Notes: generated by a model from the sequence alone, not told the origin. Counted from the stretch's first letter, positions 52,968 to 62,197 are shown. The stretch is DNA of 64,000 nucleotides from Pseudomonas cavernae (GCF_003595175.1 NZ_CP032419.1:3100001-3164000); one strand, 5' to 3'. Numbers and translations are program-made.

Positions 52968-53822
52968 ATGCGCCTCTACAGCCTCGTTGCACTGACCCTG
53001 TTCAGCCTCGCCAGCCAAGCCGCCGAGCTGCGTTTCAGCCTAGTGAAGACCGCGGAAACCGAGGCCCGTGAGGCCCTCACCGTCGAAGGCGGCGAATGGA
53101 CGCGCAAGGTCAAGGTCAACCACGTCGCCGTGCTGATCCAGCACCATGCCGCGACCCTGCTGTTCGATACCGGACTGGGCCGCCAGGTCGACAGCCAGTT
53201 CGCCGAGATGCCCGCCTGGCTGCGGCCGCTGCTGGAGTACGGCCCGGTGCTGCCGGTACGCGAGCAACTGGATAAGGACGGCATCCGCATCGACCGCATC
53301 CTCCTGTCGCACGCCCACTGGGATCACGCCTCGGGGCTGGCCGACTATCCGGAGGTACCGGTCTGGGCGCCGTACGAGGAGATCGAGTTCGCCGAAATCT
53401 CCACCCCGCCGGCGATCCTGCCCAGCCAGTTCCAGCATGCGGTCAAGTGGCGCCCCCTGGTCTTCCAGCCCTGGCCGTTCCTCGGCTTCGAGGACAGCCT
53501 GGATCTGTTCGGCGATCGCAGTGTGGTGCTGGTTCCCCTGAGCGGCCACACCCCCGGCTCGGTCGGCTTGTTCCTGACGCTCGCGGATGGCCGCCGGTTC
53601 TTCTTCACCGGCGATGCCAGTTGGCGCCTCGCCGGCTTCACCGGCCCGCACGAGAAGTTCTGGTTCAGTCGCCGCCAGGTCGACAACGATCGCGAGGCGA
53701 CCCGCAACATCCTGCAGCGCGTGCACAACCTGCTGGCCAAAGAACCGGAACTGACGGTGATTCCGGCCCACGACGGCGAGGCCCAGGAATCCCTGGGGTT
53801 CTACCCGCGCTGGGTGGAATGA
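52968..53822 (+). CDS. Exported metallo-beta-lactamase-fold hydrolase
   Basis: 284-residue MBL-superfamily protein with a signal peptide (MRLYSLVALTLFSLASQAAE, cleavage after QAA). The zinc-binding HAHWDH motif is at 115-120, with later ligands in GHTPGSVGLFL (near 193), FTGDASW (near 214) and PAHDGEAQE (near 267). This arrangement resembles quorum-quenching lactonases and related exported hydrolases, but the substrate is not predictable. It lies in the GST-PPOX unit and is followed after 122 bp by an OprD porin. Confidence 0.88.
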   Translation: MRLYSLVALTLFSLASQAAELRFSLVKTAETEAREALTVEGGEWTRKVKVNHVAVLIQHHAATLLFDTGLGRQVDSQFAEMPAWLRPLLEYGPVLPVREQLDKDGIRIDRILLSHAHWDHASGLADYPEVPVWAPYEEIEFAEISTPPAILPSQFQHAVKWRPLVFQPWPFLGFEDSLDLFGDRSVVLVPLSGHTPGSVGLFLTLADGRRFFFTGDASWRLAGFTGPHEKFWFSRRQVDNDREATRNILQRVHNLLAKEPELTVIPAHDGEAQESLGFYPRWVE

Positions 53823-53944
53823 GCGACCCACAAAACCCAGCCGACTAAGGTCTAAAAGCCGTCGTGGCTGTCTCGTGTTTTATTACAACTCGTAACAGTA
53901 CGGTCATAAATCCGCCTGTCTGCATCCACGAGGAGATAACAATA

Positions 53945-55219
53945 ATGCACGCGACCCCTCTCGCCCGTGCCGTGGCCCTCGCCACGCTCGGCGCCAGCTT
54001 GACTCTACCCAGCCTGGCCCAGGCGGAGTTCATCAAGGACAGCAAAGGCAGTCTCGAACTGCGCAACTTCTACTTCAACCGTGACCTTCGTCAGGACAGC
54101 TCTCCGGCTCCGACTCAGGCCAAACAGGAAGAATGGGCCCAAGGCTTCCTGCTGCGCCTGGAGTCCGGCTATACCGAAGGTAGCGTCGGTGTCGGCGTCG
54201 ATGCGCTCGGCCTGCTCGGCGTCAAACTGGACTCCAGCGCCGACCGCAGCGGCACCGGCCTGCTCAAGCGTGATCGCGAAACCGGCGAGGCTCAGGACGA
54301 ATACGGTGAACTGGGCCTGACTGCCAAGCTGCGCGCCTCGAAGAGCACCCTGAAGGTCGGCACCCTGCTGCCGAAACTGCCGGTCGTGCAGTACAACGAC
54401 ACCCGCCTGCTACCACAGACCTTCAGCGGTGGCGCGCTGAACTCCATGGAAATCGACGGCCTGACCTTCGATGCCGGCCGCCTGCGGCAATACAACCAGC
54501 GTGACTCCTCGGACTACGAGGACATGGTCATAAACGGTGGCGGCAAGCGCAATATCACTGTAGCCAAGGGCACCACGGCGGATCATTTCGACTTCGCCGG
54601 CGGCAGCTACAAGTGGACCGACAGCCTGAGCACCAGCTACCACTACGGCCAGCTCGACGGGTTCTACCAGCAGCACTACCTGAACCTTATCCACGTGTGG
54701 CCGATTGCCGACAAGCAATCGCTGAAGTCCGACATCCGCTGGGCACGCTCCACCGATGACGGCACCAGCAACGTCGACAACAAGGCGCTCAACGCCATGT
54801 TCACCTACACCTTGGGTTTCCAGTCCTTCGGTCTTGGCTATCAGAAGATGAGCGGCGACACCGGCTTCGCCTATATCAACGGCACCGACCCCTACCTGGT
54901 GAACTACATCCAGATCAGTGACTTTGCCAACAAGGACGAGAAATCCTGGCAGGCACGCTACGACTACAACTTCGCTGGTTTGGGCATTCCCGGCCTGACC
55001 TTCATGACCCGCTATGTCACCGGCGACAACGTCGATCAACTGACCACCAGTGGCGAAGGCACGGAATGGGAACGCAACATGGACATCGCTTACGTGTTCC
55101 AGGACGGCCCGCTGAAGAACCTCGGGCTGAAATGGCGTAACGCGACCGTGCGCAGCAACTTCGCCAACGACCTGGACGAGAATCGCCTGATCGTCAGCTA
55201 CACCATGCCGCTGTGGTAA
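53945..55219 (+). CDS. OprD-family outer-membrane porin
   Basis: 424-residue 18-strand substrate-specific porin. It has a signal peptide (MHATPLARAVALATLGASLTLPSLAQA), the diagnostic early segment FIKDSKGSLELRNFYFNRDLR, many amphipathic beta strands and a C-terminal aromatic (SYTMPLW). A GAGGAG site precedes the ATG at 53945. Positionally it corresponds to PA3038 (opdQ) in my memory of PAO1, but no symbol is asserted. It may be expressed separately from the MBL gene. Confidence 0.93.
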   Translation: MHATPLARAVALATLGASLTLPSLAQAEFIKDSKGSLELRNFYFNRDLRQDSSPAPTQAKQEEWAQGFLLRLESGYTEGSVGVGVDALGLLGVKLDSSADRSGTGLLKRDRETGEAQDEYGELGLTAKLRASKSTLKVGTLLPKLPVVQYNDTRLLPQTFSGGALNSMEIDGLTFDAGRLRQYNQRDSSDYEDMVINGGGKRNITVAKGTTADHFDFAGGSYKWTDSLSTSYHYGQLDGFYQQHYLNLIHVWPIADKQSLKSDIRWARSTDDGTSNVDNKALNAMFTYTLGFQSFGLGYQKMSGDTGFAYINGTDPYLVNYIQISDFANKDEKSWQARYDYNFAGLGIPGLTFMTRYVTGDNVDQLTTSGEGTEWERNMDIAYVFQDGPLKNLGLKWRNATVRSNFANDLDENRLIVSYTMPLW

Positions 55220-55279
55220 CAGCCCAAGCATGAAAAAGGCTATGTCCCGGTTACGCGGTGCATGAGGCAGTGCTTTTTG

Positions 55280-55349
55280 TAGGAGTGGATTTATCCGCGA
55301 GCCAGGGATAAAGGTGGTGCCAACCCTTTCGCGAATGAAATCGCTCCTA
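55280..55349. repeat. 70-bp REPIN-like palindrome downstream of the porin gene
   Basis: Arms TAGGAGTGGATTTATCCGCGA (55280-55300) and TCGCGAATGAAATCGCTCCTA (55329-55349) are the same family as 45046-45113 but diverged. It lies between the porin stop and the amt terminator and does not touch a stop codon. A further small palindrome (CCGGATTGCATCCGG, 55397-55411) follows. Confidence 0.8.
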
Positions 55350-55446
55350 CCGGTTCGGCATGTGCTGACGGCCCACAGGGCAAGGGATGCTGCACTCCGG
55401 ATTGCATCCGGGCTACGACATCTCCAACACCTAACAGGGACAGAGC

Positions 55447-55482
55447 CATGAAAAAGCCCGCCGATTGGCGGGCTTTTTCATG
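55447..55482. terminator. Bidirectional terminator of amt
   Basis: Perfect 16-bp stem (55447-55462 / 55467-55482) with a 4-base loop and AAAAA/TTTTT flanks. The outer CATGAAAAA...TTTTTCATG is identical to that of the terminator at 981-1016. It is 20 bp after the amt stop. Confidence 0.9.
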
Positions 55483-55501
55483 CAGCGCGGCGAACCGCCG
55501 A

Positions 55502-56710
55502 TCACTCCTGATTGATCGAGCCGATCTTATGCACCGTCAGGTCGGCGCCGTAATACTCGTCTTCCTGGCTCAAGCGGATCCCGACCGCCGCCTTCAGCAA
55601 GCCATACACCAGGAAGCCGCCGACCAGCGCCACCAGCACGCCGAGGCCGGTGCCGATCAGCTGGCTGCTCAGGCTGACGCCGCCCAGGCCGCCCAACGCC
55701 TGCTGGCCGAAGATGCCGCAAGCGATGCCGCCCCAGACCCCGCACAAGCCATGCAGCGGCCAGACGCCGAGCACATCATCGACCTTCCACTTCACCTGAG
55801 TCGCAGTGAAGGCCCAGACGAACAGGGCACCGGCGACCAGCCCAGTCGCCAGCGCACCGACCGGATGCATCAGGTCAGAACCGGCGCAGACCGCCACCAG
55901 CCCGGCGAGCGGGCCGTTGTGCAGGAAACCGGGGTCGTTGCGCCCGACGAACAGCGCCGCCACCGTGCCGCCAACCATCGCCATCAGCGAGTTGACCGCC
56001 ACCAGGCCACTGATACCGACCAGCGTCTGCGCACTCATCACGTTGAAGCCGAACCAGCCGACGATCAGGATCCACGAGCCCAGGGCCAGGAACGGGATGT
56101 TCGACGGCGCGAACGCCACCAACTTGCCGTCGCGATAGCGGCCGTTGCGCTTGCCGAGCAGGACCACCGCGCCGAAGGCCAGCCAGCCGCCCATGGCATG
56201 CACCACCACCGAGCCGGCGAAGTCGTGGAAGCTGGCGCCGAAACGCGCGCTCAGCCAGGCTTGCAGCCCGAAGTTGCCGTTCCAGATCATCCCCTCGAAG
56301 AAGGGATAGACGAAGGCGACGATCAGCAACGTGGCACACAGTTGCGGGCCGAACTTGGCACGCTCGGCGATGCCGCCGGAAATGATCGCCGGGATCGCTG
56401 CCGCGAAGGTCAGCAGGAAGAAAAACTTCACAAGCGCATAGCCGTGGTCGGCGGTCAGCGCCGCCGCCGGTTCGAGGAAGGTCACCCCGTAGGCCACCCA
56501 GTAACCGATGAAGAAATACGCCAGGGTGGAAATGGCAAAGTCGGAGATGATCTTCGACAGGGCATTGACCTGGTTTTTCAACCGTACCGTGCCCACTTCG
56601 AGAAAGGCGAAACCGGCATGCATAGCCAGCACCATCACGGCGCCCAGCAGAATGAACAAGGTGTTGGATCCGTGAAGCAGGGCTTGCACGGCGTTATCGA
56701 GGTTTTCCAT
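55502..56710 (-). CDS. amt: Ammonium transporter (Amt family)
   Basis: 402-residue inner-membrane channel with about eleven helices. Conserved Amt segments: FAFLEVGTVRLKNQVNALSKIISDF, GGIAERAKFGPQL, AGSVVVHAMGGWLAFGAVVLLG, and the twin-His region with HGLCGVWGGIACGIFG. The ATG at 56710 (MENLDNAVQALLHGSNTLFILLGAVMVLAMHAGFAFLE) is the family start. No glnK gene accompanies it and no -24/-12 sigma-54 site was found, so it may not be the nitrogen-regulated copy. It ends at a strong terminator. Confidence 0.93.
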   Translation of the reverse strand: MENLDNAVQALLHGSNTLFILLGAVMVLAMHAGFAFLEVGTVRLKNQVNALSKIISDFAISTLAYFFIGYWVAYGVTFLEPAAALTADHGYALVKFFFLLTFAAAIPAIISGGIAERAKFGPQLCATLLIVAFVYPFFEGMIWNGNFGLQAWLSARFGASFHDFAGSVVVHAMGGWLAFGAVVLLGKRNGRYRDGKLVAFAPSNIPFLALGSWILIVGWFGFNVMSAQTLVGISGLVAVNSLMAMVGGTVAALFVGRNDPGFLHNGPLAGLVAVCAGSDLMHPVGALATGLVAGALFVWAFTATQVKWKVDDVLGVWPLHGLCGVWGGIACGIFGQQALGGLGGVSLSSQLIGTGLGVLVALVGGFLVYGLLKAAVGIRLSQEDEYYGADLTVHKIGSINQE

Positions 56711-57184
56711 CGGCGCTGACGACTCCGGCGTTGAGGGAAAAAGCACCAAATAAGCTCACGCCCCGCCAGAAGCGCACCATCCTGAGACCTTCATGCACCA
56801 GAACGAACGCCGTTAACGACCCGACTTGGTACATAAGCATTTGGCAGAAAACCGTGAACTTGGACTTTTTCTTTATTTTTCATTTATTTGAAGCGGATTT
56901 ATGGCGACAATCCCAGCGACCATTACGCCCAAACACAGGGCACACCGCTCCAACTTCGCACCACCGCAATGCAATAGCTATACCAGTTACCTCGCTGAGC
57001 AATAGCGCAGAAACCTTCGCCAAGCAGCCAATGTCGTGAATCGGCGTTCGCTCACGCCCCCGCGCGGTGCGCCGGGTCAGTTGGCAATGCCGCCTGCCCC
57101 CAACAGAAACCGTCAAAAACAACCCACTTCGACTTCAGGACACTAGACTCATAGCCCTGAAGCCATTTTTCATGGAGAGTCCGC
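56711..57184. other. 474-bp divergent region between amt and the DUF883 gene
   Basis: No ORF was supported. It has an AT-rich stretch near 56850-56895, unlike its surroundings, and an inverted repeat CTTCAGG / CCTGAAG (57133-57139 / 57156-57162) followed by a T run just before the DUF883 gene. Promoters of both flanking genes must be here, but none is clear. Confidence 0.55.
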
Positions 57185-57490
57185 ATGACCACGACGAACA
57201 AATCGGATGCGCTAGTGGCTGAGTTTCAGGCCCTGGTCGGTGACACCGAGAAGCTGCTCAACGAGACCGCCAACCTCGCCGGAGCGGAGGCCGAGCAACT
57301 GCGCACCCAGGTGCATGAAAGCCTGAAACGCGCGCGTGAAACCCTGCAGGGTGTCGAAGAAACGCTTCGCGAACACAGCAAGGCCGCCGTCGATGCCACC
57401 GAAACCTATGTCGCCGATCACCCTTGGCAGTCCCTCGGCCTGGCCGCCGCGCTAGGCTTTCTCCTCGGGCTACTGGCCGGGCGTCGTTAA
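57185..57490 (+). CDS. DUF883 family (ElaB/YqjD) membrane-anchored protein
   Basis: 101-residue protein: helical, highly charged N-terminal part (residues 1-75) and a single C-terminal membrane helix (SLGLAAALGFLLGLLAGRR, 81-101), the standard ElaB/YqjD layout. In E. coli, YqjD anchors ribosomes to the membrane in stationary phase; that role is by homology. It precedes YqjE-like and YqjK-like genes by 2 bp and then a 4-bp overlap, making the yqjDEK-type trio. Confidence 0.9.
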   Translation: MTTTNKSDALVAEFQALVGDTEKLLNETANLAGAEAEQLRTQVHESLKRARETLQGVEETLREHSKAAVDATETYVADHPWQSLGLAAALGFLLGLLAGRR

Positions 57491-57492
57491 GC

Positions 57493-57873
57493 ATGTCCGA
57501 CGGAAGGGAATCCACCCCGCACCACGCCTCACCGCGCCGCCTGGGCGCCGCCCTGCTCGGCTTGCTGCATGGCCATGTCGAGCTGTTCGGCATCGAACTG
57601 CAGGAACAGAAATCCCGCACGCTGAGCTTGCTGCTGTTCGCCGGTTTCGCCCTGATCTTCGGCCTGCTGCTGCTCGTGGGCTTGTCGACGCTGCTGCTGA
57701 TCCTGTTCTGGGATAGCTATCGGCTGGCGGCCATCATCGGCCTGTGCCTGCTCTACGTCGTCGCCACGGCGTATTGCGCCGTGCGCCTGCGGGCGGCGGT
57801 TGCCGATGAATCTTCCCCTTTCAGCGCCACGCTCGAAGAGCTGGCGCGCGACCGCGAGCGCCTGTTGCCATGA
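57493..57873 (+). CDS. Phage-holin-family membrane protein (YqjE-like)
   Basis: 126-residue protein with two membrane helices (LSLLLFAGFALIFGLLLLVGLSTLLLILF, about 44-72, and LAAIIGLCLLYVVATAYCAV, about 77-96) in the Phage_holin_3_6 / YqjE layout. The ATG at 57493 is 2 bp after the DUF883 stop; the frame opening at 57424 overlaps that gene and is spurious. It is coupled to the next gene by an ATGA overlap. The name holin is a family label, not a shown function. Confidence 0.9.
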   Translation: MSDGRESTPHHASPRRLGAALLGLLHGHVELFGIELQEQKSRTLSLLLFAGFALIFGLLLLVGLSTLLLILFWDSYRLAAIIGLCLLYVVATAYCAVRLRAAVADESSPFSATLEELARDRERLLP

Positions 57874-58217
57874 ATCTGCCCACCCTGCCGCCCAACGCCA
57901 GCCGCCAGGAGCTGCGCAAGGCCTTGATCCGTCTGCGCCTGGAAATGCATCGTCAAGAGATCCGCCATGAATCGCAGCTGATCCTGAAGCCCCTGCACAA
58001 GGTCCGCGGCATAGCGACGAACTGGCAGCAGACCCTTGGCCTCAGCCACGCACCACTCTGGGGCATCGCCGGTGTGACCGCGCTGGCTTTTTTCGCCGGC
58101 AAAGGCCGCGGACTGCGCCGCTGGCTGCGGATTGGCGCGCTCCTCTATCCAGCATTGATGACGGCCTTGCGCCGACCATCCGGTACTGCTGCGCAAGAGC
58201 CGGCAGGAAAAACCTGA
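57870..58217 (+). CDS. YqjK-like small membrane-associated protein
   Basis: 115-residue basic protein, the third gene of the DUF883-YqjE-YqjK set. The helical start RQELRKALIRLRLEMHRQEIRHESQLILKPL resembles YqjK; a short hydrophobic stretch WGIAGVTALAFFA follows. Its ATG overlaps the preceding TGA by four bases. Function is unknown. The next 346 bp contain only a gene fragment. Confidence 0.82.
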   Translation: MNLPTLPPNASRQELRKALIRLRLEMHRQEIRHESQLILKPLHKVRGIATNWQQTLGLSHAPLWGIAGVTALAFFAGKGRGLRRWLRIGALLYPALMTALRRPSGTAAQEPAGKT

Positions 58218-58346
58218 CACTGTCCCGCCGCTGGCCACACTCTTGCTAAACGTTTGAGTTGCCGGTGTTTTCATCGGCAATCAGGCCTGCTCCATGGTGG
58301 GTAGGCCGGAAGAAAGATTAAGGACTTCATCGTGATCGATGGGTAG

Positions 58347-58604
58347 CCGCTTGTCTGCTCTCAGCCGCTCATCGATACCGCCGCCAGCCTGATCGCCGGC
58401 ACCGAAGCGCTTGGCCAACTGCTCGCCGAAGGCTGGAATGAACGCCGGCCGATCCTCTCCAGCGCCTACCGTGACACCACCTGCAACCAGTACTGCCTGA
58501 ACGCCGGGCAATTCATCGACAACGGCAAACGCCTGCCGCGGATGGATATCGACGCGGCGAGCTCTAGGCCTTCACCGCCCGCCACAAGCGGCCGGCCAGG
58601 CTGA
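58347..58604 (+). pseudogene. Possible gene remnant, frame open on the plus strand without a start
   Basis: A frame from the TAG at 58344 to the TGA at 58602-58604 has coding-like composition (GC-rich third bases) and translates to QPLIDTAASLIAGTEALGQ and later YRDTTCNQYCLNAGQFIDNG. There is no start codon and no ribosome site. It overlaps the C-terminus of the DUF808 gene on the other strand. It could be the tail of a lost gene. I do not recognise the family; chance coding look is possible. Confidence 0.4.
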
Positions 58605-59496
58605 CCACGGCCAGCACCAGGCCGCCGGCGACGATGCCGAGCCCGGCATCCAGTAGGGTCGGGGTGATCGCCTGCAGCAGCGGGCCGACCGCGGCGATGC
58701 CGCCCAGCCCCTGCGCCAGTTCGTCGATCCCGTGGTGCAGCACTGGCAGGCCATGGCTGAGGATGCCGCCGCCGACCATGAACATCGCCGCCGTGCCGAT
58801 CACCGACAGGCTCTTCATCAGATAAGGCGCAGCCCGCAGGATACCGAGGCCGAGCCCGCGCAGCAGGCCCTGCTTCTGACTGAGGTAGAGGCCGCCGTCG
58901 TCGAGCTTGACGATACCCGCCACCAGGCCGTAGACGCCGATGGTCATGGCGATGGCGATCCCCGCCAGTACCAGAACCTGCTGGGTGAACGGTGCATCGG
59001 CGACGATGCCGAGGGTGATGGCGATGATTTCCGCCGAGAGAATGAAGTCGGTACGCACCGCGCCGCTGATCTTGGCCTTCTCCAAGGCCACCAGGTCGAC
59101 CTGTGGGTCGCTCAACGCATCGCGCAGTTCGCCCCGTTCGGCCGCCTCCTCTTCGCGGCTGTGGAGAAAGCGATGCGCCAGCTTCTCGAAACCCTCGTAA
59201 CAGAGAAAGGCGCCACCGAGCATCAACAGGGGCGTCACCGCCCAAGGCGCGAACGCACTGATGGCCAGCGCCGCCGGCACCAGGATCAGCTTGTTGCGAA
59301 ACGAGCCCTTGGCCACCGCCCACACCACCGGCAACTCGCGCTCGGCCTTGACGCCCGCCACCTGCTGGGCATTCAACGCGAGGTCGTCGCCCAGCACCCC
59401 GCTGGTTTTTTTCGCCGCCACCTTGGTCATCAGCGAGACATCGTCGAGCACGCTGGCGATGTCATCGAGCAACGCGAGAAGACTGGTTCCTGCCAT
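58564..59496 (-). CDS. DUF808 (YedI-type) inner-membrane protein
   Basis: 310-residue integral membrane protein of the DUF808 family. Conserved N-terminus [48 protein letters not shown], then several membrane segments (e.g. [32 protein letters not shown], about 110-143, and others to the C-terminus). Function is unknown. The start is an ATG at 59496. It is divergent from dgt, with a 153-bp palindromic element between. Confidence 0.92.
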   Translation of the reverse strand: MAGTSLLALLDDIASVLDDVSLMTKVAAKKTSGVLGDDLALNAQQVAGVKAERELPVVWAVAKGSFRNKLILVPAALAISAFAPWAVTPLLMLGGAFLCYEGFEKLAHRFLHSREEEAAERGELRDALSDPQVDLVALEKAKISGAVRTDFILSAEIIAITLGIVADAPFTQQVLVLAGIAIAMTIGVYGLVAGIVKLDDGGLYLSQKQGLLRGLGLGILRAAPYLMKSLSVIGTAAMFMVGGGILSHGLPVLHHGIDELAQGLGGIAAVGPLLQAITPTLLDAGLGIVAGGLVLAVVSLAGRLWRAVKA

Positions 59497-59580
59497 GAAG
59501 CTGTTCCTTGTGCTGAGAATTCGCCGGAGCTGGCGGCGAACTTAACAGCCGCAAGCGCGACTCGCCACCGTCTCCCCCAG

Positions 59581-59733
59581 GGTGCGTTCTCAATTATTTC
59601 CTTCGTTGCGCCTGCAAGCGGGCCATGCGGTGTTGCAGCCCTTGGCAAGGGAACGACCATTGCCTGCGGGCTGCGCCTTGCCTGGCCCGCTTGCAGGCAG
59701 CAACGCAATCGGGGGACATAACTGAGAACGCAC
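59581..59733. repeat. 153-bp element with terminal inverted repeats upstream of dgt
   Basis: Perfect 12-bp ends GGTGCGTTCTCA (59581-59592) / TGAGAACGCACC (59722-59733), then inner arms containing GCCTGCAAGCGGGCCA / TGGCCCGCTTGCAGGC and smaller hairpins (GCAGCCC / GGGCTGC; CCTT / AAGG). No ORF is inside. It has a MITE- or REP-like form and sits in the 5' region shared by dgt and DUF808. Confidence 0.85.
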
Positions 59734-59808
59734 CATAGCAATAGCTTGCAGGCGGGAAGCCGAACTACGAAGCTAAGACGATTAGCCACTGACTGGCGAG
59801 GATCAGCC

Positions 59809-61140
59809 TTGGACTGGCATACCCTGCTCACCCGCGAACGGCTCGGCAAACCGGTGCACAGCACCGAGGAACTCGGCCGCAGCCCCTTTCACAAAGATCA
59901 CGACCGCATCATCTTCTCCGGCGCCTTCCGCCGCCTGGGGCGCAAGACCCAGGTCCATCCGGTGACCAGCAACGATCATATCCACACGCGTCTGACCCAT
60001 TCGCTGGAAGTCAGCTGCGTCGGTCGTTCGCTGGGCATGCGCGTCGGCGAGATGATCCGCGACAGCCTGCCGGACTGGTGCGAGCCGAGCGATCTGGGCA
60101 TGGTCGTGCAATCCGCCTGTCTGGCCCACGACATCGGCAACCCGCCGTTCGGCCACTCCGGCGAGGATGCCATCCGCCACTGGTTCCAGCAGGCCGCCGG
60201 GCGCGGCTGGCTGGATGCGATGAGTGCGGAAGAACGCGCCGACTTCCTCAATTTCGAGGGCAACGCCCAGGGCTTCCGCGTGCTGACCCAACTGGAATAC
60301 CACCAGTTCGACGGCGGCACGCGGCTGACCTACGCCACCCTTGGCACCTACCTGAAATACCCCTGGACCGCCCGCCACGCCGAGGCACTGGGCTACAAGA
60401 AGCACAAGTTCGGCTGCTACCAGAGCGAACTGCCGCTGCTTGAGCAGATCGCCGCCAAGCTCGGCCTCCCGCAGATCGAGGAGCAGCGCTGGGCGCGCCA
60501 CCCGCTGGTGTACCTGATGGAGGCGGCGGACGACATCTGCTACGGCCTGATCGACCTGGAAGACGGCCTGGAGATGGAGCTGCTCGATTACGCCGAAGTC
60601 GAGGCCCTGTTGCTCGGCCTGGTCGGCGACGACCTGCCGGAAACCTACCGCCAGCTCGGCCCGCAGGACTCGCGCCGGCGCCGCTTGGCGATCCTGCGCG
60701 GCAAGGCCATCGAACACCTGACCAACGCCGCCGCCCGTGCCTTCGTCGAACAGCAGCCCGCGCTGCTGGCCGGCACCCTGCAAGGCGATCTGGTCGAGCA
60801 CATGCACGGCCCGGCCAAGCGCTGCGTGCTCAGCGCCAAGGCCATGGCTCGGGAGAAGATCTTCCAGGACAAGCGCAAGACATTGCACGAGATCGGCGCC
60901 TACACCACCCTGGAAATTTTGCTTAATGCCTTTTGTGGTGCTGCACTGGAACAACAGGGCGGGCGCACGCCGTCGTTCAAGCACCAGCGGATTCTCGATC
61001 TGCTCGGCAATAACGCGCCGCAACCGGAGTGGCCGCTGCACCGCTCGTTCCTGCGCGTGATCGATTTCATCGCCGGTATGACCGACAGCTATGCCACCGA
61101 AATGGCCCGTGAAATGACCGGCCGCTCGAGCCCGATGTGA
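59809..61140 (+). CDS. dgt: Deoxyguanosinetriphosphate triphosphohydrolase-like protein
   Basis: 443-residue HD-domain dNTPase that splits dNTPs into nucleoside and triphosphate. The HD ligands include [12 protein letters not shown] (about His59, His64) and [15 protein letters not shown] (His107-Asp108). The TTG at 59809 has a GAGGA site 6 bases upstream and gives [13 protein letters not shown], the family start; the frame opens further upstream at 59746, but only after the palindromic element. The region [18 protein letters not shown] is typical of the family. It is followed 4 bp later by the FUSC-like gene. Confidence 0.93.
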   Translation: MDWHTLLTRERLGKPVHSTEELGRSPFHKDHDRIIFSGAFRRLGRKTQVHPVTSNDHIHTRLTHSLEVSCVGRSLGMRVGEMIRDSLPDWCEPSDLGMVVQSACLAHDIGNPPFGHSGEDAIRHWFQQAAGRGWLDAMSAEERADFLNFEGNAQGFRVLTQLEYHQFDGGTRLTYATLGTYLKYPWTARHAEALGYKKHKFGCYQSELPLLEQIAAKLGLPQIEEQRWARHPLVYLMEAADDICYGLIDLEDGLEMELLDYAEVEALLLGLVGDDLPETYRQLGPQDSRRRRLAILRGKAIEHLTNAAARAFVEQQPALLAGTLQGDLVEHMHGPAKRCVLSAKAMAREKIFQDKRKTLHEIGAYTTLEILLNAFCGAALEQQGGRTPSFKHQRILDLLGNNAPQPEWPLHRSFLRVIDFIAGMTDSYATEMAREMTGRSSPM

Positions 61141-61144
61141 CGCC

Positions 61145-62197
61145 ATGAGACAAGCCATACGCGAAGCCCTCAGTTGGCATGCCGGCCCGCCCGCCTGGGG
61201 CTCGGGAGCGGTTGCGGCCCTCGGTTGCGCCTTGCCGCTGCTGCTCGGCCTGTTCTCCAGCCATTCCGGCTTCCTGTGGGCCGCCACCGGCGCCTTCCAG
61301 GCCGCCCAGGCTTCCGCCCTGCACCGCTTCGGCATGCTGCGCATGTTGCTGCTCACCGGTCTCGGTGCCTGCAGCGCCGGCCTGGGTTTCTGGAGCGGCA
61401 GCCATCCGTTGTTGAGCCTGGGGTTGTTCGCCGTCTTCGGCCTGCTGCTGGCCTGGCTGCAGCGCTTCGGCAAGGAGGCCGGCAAGCTCGGGGTCGGCCT
61501 GGCTGTGTGCCTGTCCCTCGGTCAGGGTCAGTACGGCATCGGCAACCTGCATAACCCTTATGCGGTGGCCATGCTGTTCATTCTCGGTGGCCTGTGGGTG
61601 ATGCTGCTGGCCTTCGGCTTGCGCGGCGTGCATGGCCTGCGCATGTGGCCGCAGATGCCGCGCCTGTTGAGTCTGCTCAAGGTGCTGCGCCGCCACGCCC
61701 GACGCTTGCCCGAGCAGCAGTGGCGTCTGCATGCCCTCGGCTGCACCCTGGCTTTCGCCCTCGCCGGCCTGGTCGTACAACTGGCCGAACTGCCACGCGG
61801 CTACTGGCTGACCCTGACGGTGATCTGCACCCTGCAACTGGAATTCCGCGGCAGCCTGGTGCGCGCCCTGCAGTCGGGCGCAGCCAGCCTGTGTGCGGCC
61901 GCCCTGCTGATCCTCTTCGCCCACAGCCTGCAGAGCCCACCCTTGATGGTGGCGACCATGCTGCCGCTGATCTTTCTCAGCCGCACCTTCCAGGCCAACC
62001 ATTACGGCCTCTACGTGATGCAGAACACCCTGTGTTTCGTGCTGCTCTCGGAAAGCCTGTCGCAGGACTGGCACCTGGCGCAGGTGCGCTTGGTGAACAC
62101 TTTGCTGGGGGTCACGCTGGCAATACTGGTCGCCGTGCTGATGCATGGGCTGCAGCAGTATCTGAGCAGGCATCTGAAGCCGGTGTCGACGGATTGA
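61145..62197 (+). CDS. FUSC-family membrane protein (aromatic acid exporter-like)
   Basis: 350-residue protein with about ten hydrophobic helices arranged as two repeats of the FUSC-like domain (N-terminal LPLLLGLFSSHSGFLWAATGAFQAAQA; C-terminal GYWLTLTVICTLQLEFRGSLVRALQSGAASLCAAALL). FUSC proteins such as YccS and AaeB are linked to small-molecule efflux; the substrate here is unknown. It lacks the large cytoplasmic domain between the two halves seen in AaeB/YccS, having only the short helix QMPRLLSLLKVLRRHARRLPEQQ. It probably forms an operon with dgt. Confidence 0.83.
   Translation: MRQAIREALSWHAGPPAWGSGAVAALGCALPLLLGLFSSHSGFLWAATGAFQAAQASALHRFGMLRMLLLTGLGACSAGLGFWSGSHPLLSLGLFAVFGLLLAWLQRFGKEAGKLGVGLAVCLSLGQGQYGIGNLHNPYAVAMLFILGGLWVMLLAFGLRGVHGLRMWPQMPRLLSLLKVLRRHARRLPEQQWRLHALGCTLAFALAGLVVQLAELPRGYWLTLTVICTLQLEFRGSLVRALQSGAASLCAAALLILFAHSLQSPPLMVATMLPLIFLSRTFQANHYGLYVMQNTLCFVLLSESLSQDWHLAQVRLVNTLLGVTLAILVAVLMHGLQQYLSRHLKPVSTD

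Noticed and set aside
56711..57184. Sigma-54 promoter for amt
   Set aside because: No GG-N10-GC pair with the expected context was found on the minus strand in this region.
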